This document shows positions 7,568 to 14,449 of a DNA stretch of 27,429 bases, in pieces. The DNA comes from JBKEDH01 sp047975295. GTDB lineage: Bacteria; Bacteroidota; Bacteroidia; Flavobacteriales; Flavobacteriaceae. The notes under the pieces were generated by a model. The model had not been told where the DNA came from. It worked only from the letters and a program-made list of their open reading frames with translations, and searched no databases. The position numbers were made by a program, and so were the translations under genes. The DNA is taken from positions 1 through 27,429 of the forward strand of contig JBKEDH010000003.1 in assembly GCA_047975295.1 (NCBI GenBank), given 5' to 3'. Within the stretch, counting starts at the first letter, position 1; each line of letters starts with the position of its first letter.

Positions 7568-8913
7568 TGGCTAAAGTAGTGTTGGAAGATCTGGGAACGC
7601 AACCCGTAAGCAAATTGCTTGTACGCCAAGCTGTCCCTGCATCAATAGGCATATTGGTTATGTCGCTTAATATTCTTATCGATACCATTTTTGTTGGACA
7701 TTGGATTGGCCCAACTGCCATAGCCGCTATAAACGTGGTACTTCCTGTATCGTTTTTTATTGCTGCATTGGGCATGTCTATTGGTGTGGGCGGCGCATCT
7801 ATAATTTCGAGAGCCTTGGGCGCAAACAACACCGAAAAAGCATTAAAAACCTTTGGTAACCAAATTACCCTAACGTTTTTATTAACTATAAGCATGGTTG
7901 TTTTCGGTTTATGGTTTGTAGATGATATTATTCCCGTTTTTGGCGGTAAAGGTCTCATTTTCGAACCAGCCAAAATTTACTATAAAATAGTACTATACGG
8001 TGTACCCATCTTGGCTTTTAGTATGATGGGAAACACCGTAATACGTGCCGAAGGAAAGCCTAAATTTGCCATGTATGCCATGATGATTCCTTCGGTAAGC
8101 AATTTAATACTCGATTATATACTGATAAATGTATTGGATTTGGGAATGACCGGTGCCGCTTGGGCAACAACAGCATCTTATTTATTTAGTTTTGGGTTTA
8201 TTGTTTGGTTTTTCTTTTCGAGAAATTCCGAATTAAAAATAGGTTTGGTCCACTTAAAATTACGTTTATCCATTGTAAAAGAAATAAGTGCCTTGGGCTT
8301 TGTTACCTTGGCACGCCAAGCGGTGGTAAGCGTTACATATTTGGTTATAAACAACATATTGTTCCGTTTAGGTGGCGAAGTATCTATAACTGCTTATGCC
8401 ATTGTTGGGCGTATGCTTATGTTTGCTCTATTTCCTGTTTTGGGTATTGCCCAAGGTTTTCTCCCCATTGCGGGATTTAATTACGGTGCAAAAGATTATA
8501 CAAGAGTACGCCAAACCATCAACATTTCTATAAAATACGCATCTATATTGGCCTCTTTTATTTTTGTACTGCTTATGCTGTTTCCCGATACCATAACCAA
8601 AATGTTCACTACCGATACCGATGTTTTACAAAAAACACCAACCGCTATGCGTTGGGTATTTGCGGCCACGCCCATAATTGCTCTCCAATTAATAGGTGCT
8701 GCATATTTTCAGGCTATTGGAAAAGCAAAACCTGCTTTAATACTTACTTTGCTAAGACAAGGTATTTTCTTTTTGCCCTTGCTTTTTATTTTACCTAACC
8801 TTTATGGCGAATTGGGCGTTTGGATGGCTTTCCCTATTGCCGATGTACTTTCTACATTGGTAACGGCCTATTTTTTAAACAGGGAGATTAAAAACACATT
8901 AAAACTTTTTTGA
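7567..8913 (+). CDS. MATE-family efflux transporter
   Basis: About twelve hydrophobic segments in 448 residues, with the repeated half-molecule pattern (PASIGILVMSLNILIDTIFV in the first half, a related segment near residues 240-260), identify a multidrug and toxic compound extrusion transporter of the cytoplasmic membrane, using a Na+ or H+ gradient. The DinF/NorM split cannot be decided by eye. I place the start at the ATG at 7567, which overlaps the hemH stop as TAATG. An ATG at 7540 inside hemH would add nine residues (MGSNQNIGV) and seems less likely. The gene ends 2 nt before hemJ. Being locked between hemH and hemJ suggests a link with tetrapyrroles, such as porphyrin or heme export, but this is inference from position only. 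Confidence 0.92.
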   Translation: MAKVVLEDLGTQPVSKLLVRQAVPASIGILVMSLNILIDTIFVGHWIGPTAIAAINVVLPVSFFIAALGMSIGVGGASIISRALGANNTEKALKTFGNQITLTFLLTISMVVFGLWFVDDIIPVFGGKGLIFEPAKIYYKIVLYGVPILAFSMMGNTVIRAEGKPKFAMYAMMIPSVSNLILDYILINVLDLGMTGAAWATTASYLFSFGFIVWFFFSRNSELKIGLVHLKLRLSIVKEISALGFVTLARQAVVSVTYLVINNILFRLGGEVSITAYAIVGRMLMFALFPVLGIAQGFLPIAGFNYGAKDYTRVRQTINISIKYASILASFIFVLLMLFPDTITKMFTTDTDVLQKTPTAMRWVFAATPIIALQLIGAAYFQAIGKAKPALILTLLRQGIFFLPLLFILPNLYGELGVWMAFPIADVLSTLVTAYFLNREIKNTLKLF

Positions 8914-8915
8914 TT

Positions 8916-9464
8916 ATGGAATATTACGGTTATATAAAATCCTTTCATCTTATTTTTGTTATTACATGGTTTGCCGGGCTATTCTATATTCCTCGGTTAT
9001 TTGTATATCAAATAGAAGCATTCCATAAACCATCGCCCGAAAAGGAAATTTTGGGTAAACAGCTTAAATTAATGGCCAAACGTTTGTGGTACATTATTAC
9101 TTGGCCATCGGCCATATTAGCTAGCCTTTTTGCAGTTTGGCTGCTTATTTTAAATCATAATCTTTTGCAACAGCCTTGGATGCACGTAAAACTAACCTTT
9201 GTGTTTTTACTGTATATCTACCATTTAAAAACACATCAGTATTTTAAGCAATTGCAAAACGATATGGTAAAAAAAACATCGGGTTTTATGCGTATTTGGA
9301 ACGAAGGTGCCACGTTTATCCTGTTTGCCGTGGTATTTTTGGTAGTTTTAAAAAATGCCATCAACTGGGTTTGGGGTATTGTTGGTATTTTGGTTTTGGG
9401 TATATTGATTATGCTTGGGTTTAAGATTTATAAACGGATTAGGGAGAAAAACCCAGAGACCTAA
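8916..9464 (+). CDS. hemJ: HemJ-type protoporphyrinogen IX oxidase (UPF0093/CopD-like membrane protein)
   Basis: HemJ oxidises protoporphyrinogen IX to protoporphyrin IX, the step before ferrochelatase, and replaces HemG or HemY in many bacteria. The 182-residue protein has four or five membrane segments, and its start YIKSFHLIFVITWFAGLFYIPRLFVY is the family hallmark, with the conserved His11. A second conserved site, WMHVKL at 88-93, supplies a His and a Lys of the type reported as essential in characterised HemJ proteins. I use the ATG at 8916, 2 nt after the MATE stop. The TTG at 8910 would overlap that gene for no gain. With hemH upstream it completes the last two steps of the pathway. 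The next gene converges from the other side only 8 bp away. Confidence 0.9.
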   Translation: MEYYGYIKSFHLIFVITWFAGLFYIPRLFVYQIEAFHKPSPEKEILGKQLKLMAKRLWYIITWPSAILASLFAVWLLILNHNLLQQPWMHVKLTFVFLLYIYHLKTHQYFKQLQNDMVKKTSGFMRIWNEGATFILFAVVFLVVLKNAINWVWGIVGILVLGILIMLGFKIYKRIREKNPET

Positions 9465-9472
9465 TTGCCTTT

Positions 9473-11071
9473 TTAATCTTTCATTTTTAAGATAACCATT
9501 TCAACACGTGGTATTTCAAAAGGCGAATAGATAATTTCGTATTCTTCACCTTCTTTTAAATTAAACCCTTGTGTTAAGTGAATGTCTTCGCCTTTAATTA
9601 TTCTATATTCAACTGTTTCGTTCAGCTTAAAGGTTATGTTTTTGGTATCGTTAAATATGGTGAACGTAGTGTTTTCAATATTTTTAACTATTCCTTTAAT
9701 TGATTTTCGGGTAACGTGGTGTATTTTTTCCGGTTGCCAAACGGGGGCTTTGTCCATATCGACTTTTAAAGTGCCGTCCAGTTCAAGAACTATTACGGGA
9801 ACGGTTTCCGTAAGTTTATTAGATGGCAGGTTTATTGTAATTTCGTCATTTTGATTGAATGCCAATACTTCGCCATTGCTTAATATTGAGGCCGAAATTA
9901 TGGTGTTGGCTATACCGCTCAGTTTTATTTTGGATGTGCCGTTCCAATGGAACAAATGTAAATACAGCTTGTTGTTTTTTGAGGTTATGGAACCCCATCT
10001 GTATTCGTTGGAAAACGGTGAGCCATCTGTGCCGTAAATTGATTCCGAATTAAGTGTCATCCATTTGGAAACAGCTTCTAACCTAACTAATTCCTCTGGT
10101 GTAAGCGAACCATTGGGTTGTGGACCGACATTTAACAGGAAATTGGAATTTCTACAGGCTGTTTTCGATAGCATGGCAATAATATCTTTTGATGATTTCC
10201 AGTTTCTATCATTATTGTCGTAGCCCCAATTTAAGCGCATAGTCATAATCGACTCGACATAGCCTTGGTTGCCCGGCGATGCAATTTCCCTATCGTCCAA
10301 AATGGAATAATCGCCCAAATTATTGCCAAGCCGACTGTTTATAATACAATTGGGCTGATACTTTTTAACCAAATTATAGCACATGGTATTAAATGCTTTA
10401 TGGTGGTTAACGCCCATATCGAACCAAAATAAATCTATGGTTCCGTAGTTGGTAAGTATTTCGGTGAGTTGCTTCTTAACAAGTTCTGAATAATTATTGG
10501 TTATGGCGTTTGTATTATGGCGTATTCGCTTGCTGTTTACCCAATCCTTTTCATGCGAATAATAAATGCCGACACGCATATCCTGTTTATGGCACTCGTC
10601 TATAAATTGTTTTACAATATCTTTTTTATAAGATGAAGCCTCGACAACGTTCCATTTATTGGTTTTTGTGCCAAACATAGCAAAGCCATCATGGTGCTTA
10701 GCAGTTAAAACCATATATTTCATTCCGGCAGCTTTAGCCGTTTTTACCCAGTTTTCAACATTAAACGCTGTTGGATTGAATTTTAAAGCAGCCTTTTCGT
10801 AATCACTTTTTAAAATGTTTGATGTTAAATAAAGCCATTCGCAACTAGCGTCGCCCATTTCTTTACCATAATCGACACCCTTATATTCGCCTCCAAAGGT
10901 TGCACCTACACCCCAATGAATAAACATGCCAAAACGAGCATCTTTCCACCATTTCATTTTTTTATCCAACCGGATCTGTTCTTGTGTTTTGTTTAAAGTC
11001 TGCCCCACAGATAAGTGGGTAGTAAACAGAAAAAAAACGAGTAAGCAATATATTTTATGTTGTATAAGCAT
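9473..11071 (-). CDS. Secreted GH29 alpha-L-fucosidase
   Basis: A signal peptide (residues 1-23, ending SVGQ) exports the protein. Residues 38-350 form the GH29 (alpha/beta)8 barrel: WWKDARFGMFIHWG at 41-54, KHHDGFAMF at 125-133, and the catalytic nucleophile Asp218 in IDLFWFDMG. The enzyme is a retaining exo-fucosidase releasing terminal alpha-L-fucose. The C-terminal 170 residues are beta-rich, of the kind that usually caps GH29 enzymes, and no recognised binding module stands out. At 532 residues the length is normal. It is the last gene of the PUL, separated from the sulfatase by 234 bp of repeat-rich DNA. Its end is 8 bp from the end of the convergent hemJ. It supports a fucose-containing substrate for the locus. 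The linkage preference cannot be read from sequence. Confidence 0.94.
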   Translation of the reverse strand: MLIQHKIYCLLVFFLFTTHLSVGQTLNKTQEQIRLDKKMKWWKDARFGMFIHWGVGATFGGEYKGVDYGKEMGDASCEWLYLTSNILKSDYEKAALKFNPTAFNVENWVKTAKAAGMKYMVLTAKHHDGFAMFGTKTNKWNVVEASSYKKDIVKQFIDECHKQDMRVGIYYSHEKDWVNSKRIRHNTNAITNNYSELVKKQLTEILTNYGTIDLFWFDMGVNHHKAFNTMCYNLVKKYQPNCIINSRLGNNLGDYSILDDREIASPGNQGYVESIMTMRLNWGYDNNDRNWKSSKDIIAMLSKTACRNSNFLLNVGPQPNGSLTPEELVRLEAVSKWMTLNSESIYGTDGSPFSNEYRWGSITSKNNKLYLHLFHWNGTSKIKLSGIANTIISASILSNGEVLAFNQNDEITINLPSNKLTETVPVIVLELDGTLKVDMDKAPVWQPEKIHHVTRKSIKGIVKNIENTTFTIFNDTKNITFKLNETVEYRIIKGEDIHLTQGFNLKEGEEYEIIYSPFEIPRVEMVILKMKD

Positions 11072-11112
11072 ATTCTGTTAAGTTTTAAAGCCAAAAGCCG
11101 AAAGTAGGAAAT

Positions 11113-11170
11113 ACTAAAAATCTTGGTTTTTGGCCTCTGGTTCTATTTTCATTTTTCACTTCTAATTTAA
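11113..11170 (+). repeat. Degenerate intergenic repeat, copy A
   Basis: This AT-rich stretch runs from ctaaaaatcttgg through ggcctctggttc to tttttcacttctaa. It resembles copy C at 11238-11301 and, in opposite orientation, copy B at 23232-23310. All three share a cttgg/cctag block, a ggttc or gttcctg block and a run of ttttcac units. The similarity was judged by eye. The general look is common in flavobacterial intergenic DNA. Confidence 0.45.
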
Positions 11171-11203
11171 AAAAAGATGTTTCGGCAAGCTCAACATGAC
11201 ATA
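11171..11203 (-). repeat. Dispersed flavobacterial intergenic repeat (TGTCATGTTGAGCTTG type)
   Basis: On the minus strand it reads tgtcatgttgagcttgccga followed by aacatc and seven T. From memory, close variants of this string recur in spacers of many Bacteroidota genomes. The T run gives it a terminator-like tail, though its stem is weak. The assignment to a dispersed family rests on recollection. It lies between copies A and C of the other repeat. Confidence 0.4.
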
Positions 11204-11237
11204 TCCTAATCTACTTCTTTTCTCTCTTTTTTAAAGT

Positions 11238-11301
11238 CTAAAAACCCTAGTTCCTGATTTAATTTTCACTTTCCACTTTTAGTTTTTCACTTCTAACTTA
11301 A
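11238..11301 (+). repeat. Degenerate intergenic repeat, copy C
   Basis: It begins taaagtctaaaaaccctag and ends in tttttcacttctaac, just short of the sulfatase stop codon. It shares the taaagtctaaaa start with copy B and the ttttcac-rich end with copy A. Confidence 0.45.
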
Positions 11302-11305
11302 ACCG

Positions 11306-12856
11306 TTACATATCCATCCACTTTAATTCGTCCCACCGTGGGTCGCCATCATTTTTTTGTTTTGCGCCCGGCGTGCTTCTTCCGTTGTTTATATATTGGG
11401 TAAGAAGTGTTTTTAACTCGTTTTCAACATTTGGTTTTTGTCCGTATAAATTAACCGATTCTTTAGGGTCGTCTTTAAGATTGTACAGTTGGAATTTAGG
11501 TTCGACAATACTATCTTTTTTAGGATGTGGATAGCTCCATCCACCAGAATCGGGACATAAAATAAATTTCCAATCGCCCTTACGAATGGCAAAACTACCG
11601 TTTATGGAGTGGTGCACAGTTGCCTCACGTGTATAATTGGTTGTTTCGGGATTTTTTAACAAAGGTAGTATTGAAAAACTATCCTCTGCAGTATTTTCGC
11701 CGTAAGATGTTTGCGTAATGGCTGCACATGTAGCAAAAAAATCGTTTAAACAAATGGTTGTTTTGCAGGTTGTTCCCGCTTTTACGGCATTGGGCCATTT
11801 TACAATAAACGGTACACGGTGTCCGCCCTCAAAAATATCGGCTTTCATACCGCGGTAAATATGGCTTGGGTAGTGGCCTTTTTTCTCCAGTTCCTGAAAA
11901 TCGGCTCTTGGAGAGCATCCGTTATCGCTTGTAAATACGATTAGGGTATTATCGTCTATGCCCAGTTCTGTTATGGCTTTTTCCAATTGCCCCATATAAT
12001 AATCGACCAACAGCACAAAATCGGCATAAGGGTTTAAACCACTTTTACCCTGCCATTCCGAAGTAGGCAATATGGGCGTGTGTGGTGCCGGTAAAGGCAA
12101 ATACAGAAAAAATGGTTTATCTTCCTTGCTTGCTTTTGTAATATAATCTATGGATTTTTCAAAAAAATGAGGAGTTACCTTTTCATGTACAAAGTCGGGA
12201 GCCGTTAAGCCTTTTCGCCACATGCCTTGATAATCGGTGTTTTCGGTACTATCTACCGGAACCGCTGTTGGCATATCGTTTTCAACATAAACATAAGGAG
12301 GCATATCCAACGAACCACAATGCCCATAGGCATAATCGAAGCCGTTTACATTAGGTGAGTTTTTAACAGGTTTGGTAAAGTCTATATTACCATTTTCGTG
12401 TTTTGCCCAGTCCCATCCCAAATGCCATTTACCTATAAATGCCGTGCTGTATCCTGCTTTTTTTAATAAATCGGCAACCGTTTCCCTTTCGGGATTTAAA
12501 AGTGCCGGCGATTCGCCAAAAACAACACCTCGTTTTAATGTAGAACGCCAATTGTAGCGCCCTGTAAGCAATCCGTAACGGGTTGGCGTACATACCGAAG
12601 ATGAGGTATGCGCATCGGTAAACATCATACCTTCGGAAGCCATTTTATCTAAATGTGGTGTTTTTATTTTCGACTCCGGATTAAAACAGCTTAAATCGCC
12701 CAAGCCCAAATCGTCGGCCAATACATAAATAATATTGGGGGTTTTTACTTTTTGGATTTCTTCTTTATTGGTTTTACAACCAAATAGTACACTTAACACA
12801 ACCATTATACTTAATAGCTTTAAAGTGTGGGGTTTTGTTGTTGAAGTTAGTTTCAC
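11306..12856 (-). CDS. Lipoprotein S1-family sulfatase (Cys-type)
   Basis: The first 27 residues end in a lipobox (VLFGC, Cys27), so the enzyme is probably anchored in an envelope membrane. The mature part is a formylglycine-dependent sulfatase: metal-ligand Asp48-Asp49 in YVLADDLGLGD, the modified Cys89 in the core CTPTR of SSVCTPTRYGLLTGRY, then GKWHLGWDW, PLPAPHTPI and FTSDNGCSPRA, which hold further active-site residues. Cys89 must be converted to formylglycine by an anaerobic sulfatase-maturing enzyme that is not encoded in this window. At 516 residues it is complete. Sulfatases of this group desulfate galactose-, N-acetylgalactosamine- or fucose-type sugars. The subfamily and sulfate position cannot be assigned by eye. 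It is separated from the next PUL gene upstream by 254 bp. Confidence 0.92.
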   Translation of the reverse strand: MKLTSTTKPHTLKLLSIMVVLSVLFGCKTNKEEIQKVKTPNIIYVLADDLGLGDLSCFNPESKIKTPHLDKMASEGMMFTDAHTSSSVCTPTRYGLLTGRYNWRSTLKRGVVFGESPALLNPERETVADLLKKAGYSTAFIGKWHLGWDWAKHENGNIDFTKPVKNSPNVNGFDYAYGHCGSLDMPPYVYVENDMPTAVPVDSTENTDYQGMWRKGLTAPDFVHEKVTPHFFEKSIDYITKASKEDKPFFLYLPLPAPHTPILPTSEWQGKSGLNPYADFVLLVDYYMGQLEKAITELGIDDNTLIVFTSDNGCSPRADFQELEKKGHYPSHIYRGMKADIFEGGHRVPFIVKWPNAVKAGTTCKTTICLNDFFATCAAITQTSYGENTAEDSFSILPLLKNPETTNYTREATVHHSINGSFAIRKGDWKFILCPDSGGWSYPHPKKDSIVEPKFQLYNLKDDPKESVNLYGQKPNVENELKTLLTQYINNGRSTPGAKQKNDGDPRWDELKWMDM

Positions 12857-13110
12857 ACGAATAAATTTAAGTTAAACATTTGATTTTGAGTTTTTTTAAA
12901 TAATACAGCAAAAAAACCGAAAGCTTACTGTCCGTTGTTTTTATTCATGACCTTTTGCGGAGGCCTTTACCTTGGCTTTGCTAAATCCCTCAATGAGGGT
13001 TTCATCTATTTAAATTTTGTAACAAGTCGTTTTAAAAAAATTAGTTATATCTGTTGGTATTGGCCATTACCTACCAAATGCCCATTATAGGCCTTCATAG
13101 TTTATTTTAG
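12857..13110. other. Spacer between the two sulfatase genes with short protein-like fragments
   Basis: No gene is convincing here. On the minus strand ATG at 13098 opens 17 codons (MKAYNGHLVGNGQYQQI, stop at 13045-13047). A second short frame ending in TAA near 12950 reads DETLIEGFSKAKVKASAKGHE. The second piece is G+C-richer than its surroundings and contains a small perfect hairpin (ccctc-aat-gaggg, 12987-12999). These may be remains of a decayed gene or chance. No TAnnTTTG element was found for the downstream sulfatase. Confidence 0.3.
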
Positions 13111-14448
13111 TTAGTTTGGGTTAGGTGTTATTTTACCATCCAGACATGTCATTTTCTTTTTAAGTTTTTCAACCTGTTTCGGGTTTTTTAAGGCTAGATT
13201 ATGTGTTTCTGCGATATCATCTTTTAAATTATAAAGACTAATGGGAAATTCGCCATCGCTTTTTTTCCAACCCAGTCTTTTTTTAATGTGCAATTTCCAT
13301 TCTCCATTGGTAAAAGCCTCCAAATCGCCATTGCGACCGTAATATAACAATTCGAATTTCTTTTTGAAAGTTTTATCGGGATACCATAATAATTTACTAA
13401 TGTCCCTACCATCTATTGCCGATTTGTTGGGTATTTTGCCTCCTGTCATTTCAATTAACGTAGGAAACAAATCCAAAGTCGAAACAGGTGTTTTGGTTAC
13501 GATACCTTTAGGTATTTTTGCCGGCCAGCTAATAATGCCCGGAACCCGCATACCACCTTCCCAAGTGGAGGCCTTACCGCCCCTTAAAGGCTTTGCCTTA
13601 CCGCCATTTTTAAATCGGGTTGCCGGACCGTTATCGGATGTAAAGACAATAATGGTATTCTCTAAAATATTTTCGGCTTCTAATTTTTTAACGATTTCAC
13701 CCACACTCCAATCCAATTCCTGTATAACATCGCCATATAATCCTCTTTGGCTGGAACCCTTAAACTTATCGGAAGCATGCCAAGGATCGTGGGGCATGTT
13801 ATGTGCCAGATAAATAAAGAAGGGAGCCTGACTGTTTTTATCAATATAATTGACCGTAGCATCGGTCCACATTTTTGTTAAAAAGTCTTGATTGGGTCCC
13901 TCACTAACAAGCTCTTCATTTAAATATACCGGTAAAGGCGGAGATTGGTATTGGTTTTTTTCGTAGAAATACCTATCCATATCGTTGGAGTACGGCACGC
14001 CGTAAAAATAATCGAAACCTTGGTTATTGGGCATAAATTGTTTTTCGTGTCCCAAATGCCATTTACCAATACAGGCTGTTGCGTAACCTTGGGTTTTTAG
14101 GGCTTCGGCAATAGTGGTTTCCTCTGGAGCCAGCCCCGTTTTGGAGTATGGATAAATAACTTCTTTATGAAGTCCCACCTTTTTAGGATATTTTCCTGTT
14201 AAAATAGATGCTCGAGATGGTGTACAGACCGATGCTGGCACATAAAATTGTTCAAACCGTATGCCTTGATTTGCCAAATTGTCAATGTTTGGCGTGCTTA
14301 AATCGGTAGCACCATAACAACTTAAATCGCCATAGCCTTGGTCGTCGGTAAAAATAATAATGATATTTGGTTTTTTATGCTCAGTGTTCTGTCCAAAAAC
14401 ATGAAAACCCATTAAAAATACAATGGCGTAAAAAAAATTTTTTATCAT
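13111..14448 (-). CDS. Secreted S1-family sulfatase (Cys-type)
   Basis: A signal peptide covers about residues 1-20 (ending HVFGQ). The catalytic domain shows Asp35-Asp36 in IIFTDDQGYGDLSCYG, the formylglycine site Cys75 in SVCTPSRASILTGKY, GKWHLGHE, AHNMPHDPWH and FTSDNGPATR. It is therefore a periplasmic or exported sulfate ester hydrolase needing formylglycine maturation. I chose ATG at 14448 (MIKNFFYAIV, 445 residues) because the upstream in-frame TTG at 14460 would overlap the preceding gene. The ATG stands one base after that gene's TAA, so the two are probably translated together. It shares only the core motifs with the other sulfatase of the locus, which suggests two different sulfate positions or sugars. 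The exact substrate is unknown. Confidence 0.92.
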   Translation of the reverse strand: MIKNFFYAIVFLMGFHVFGQNTEHKKPNIIIIFTDDQGYGDLSCYGATDLSTPNIDNLANQGIRFEQFYVPASVCTPSRASILTGKYPKKVGLHKEVIYPYSKTGLAPEETTIAEALKTQGYATACIGKWHLGHEKQFMPNNQGFDYFYGVPYSNDMDRYFYEKNQYQSPPLPVYLNEELVSEGPNQDFLTKMWTDATVNYIDKNSQAPFFIYLAHNMPHDPWHASDKFKGSSQRGLYGDVIQELDWSVGEIVKKLEAENILENTIIVFTSDNGPATRFKNGGKAKPLRGGKASTWEGGMRVPGIISWPAKIPKGIVTKTPVSTLDLFPTLIEMTGGKIPNKSAIDGRDISKLLWYPDKTFKKKFELLYYGRNGDLEAFTNGEWKLHIKKRLGWKKSDGEFPISLYNLKDDIAETHNLALKNPKQVEKLKKKMTCLDGKITPNPN

Positions 14449-14449
14449 A

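Noticed and set aside
7533..7973. A 146-codon minus-strand frame over the hemH-MATE junction
   Set aside because: It lies antisense to the conserved MATE start and the hemH end, without any recognisable protein.
13364..13813. A 149-codon plus-strand frame within the second sulfatase
   Set aside because: The opposite strand encodes conserved sulfatase motifs. This frame is a complement artefact.
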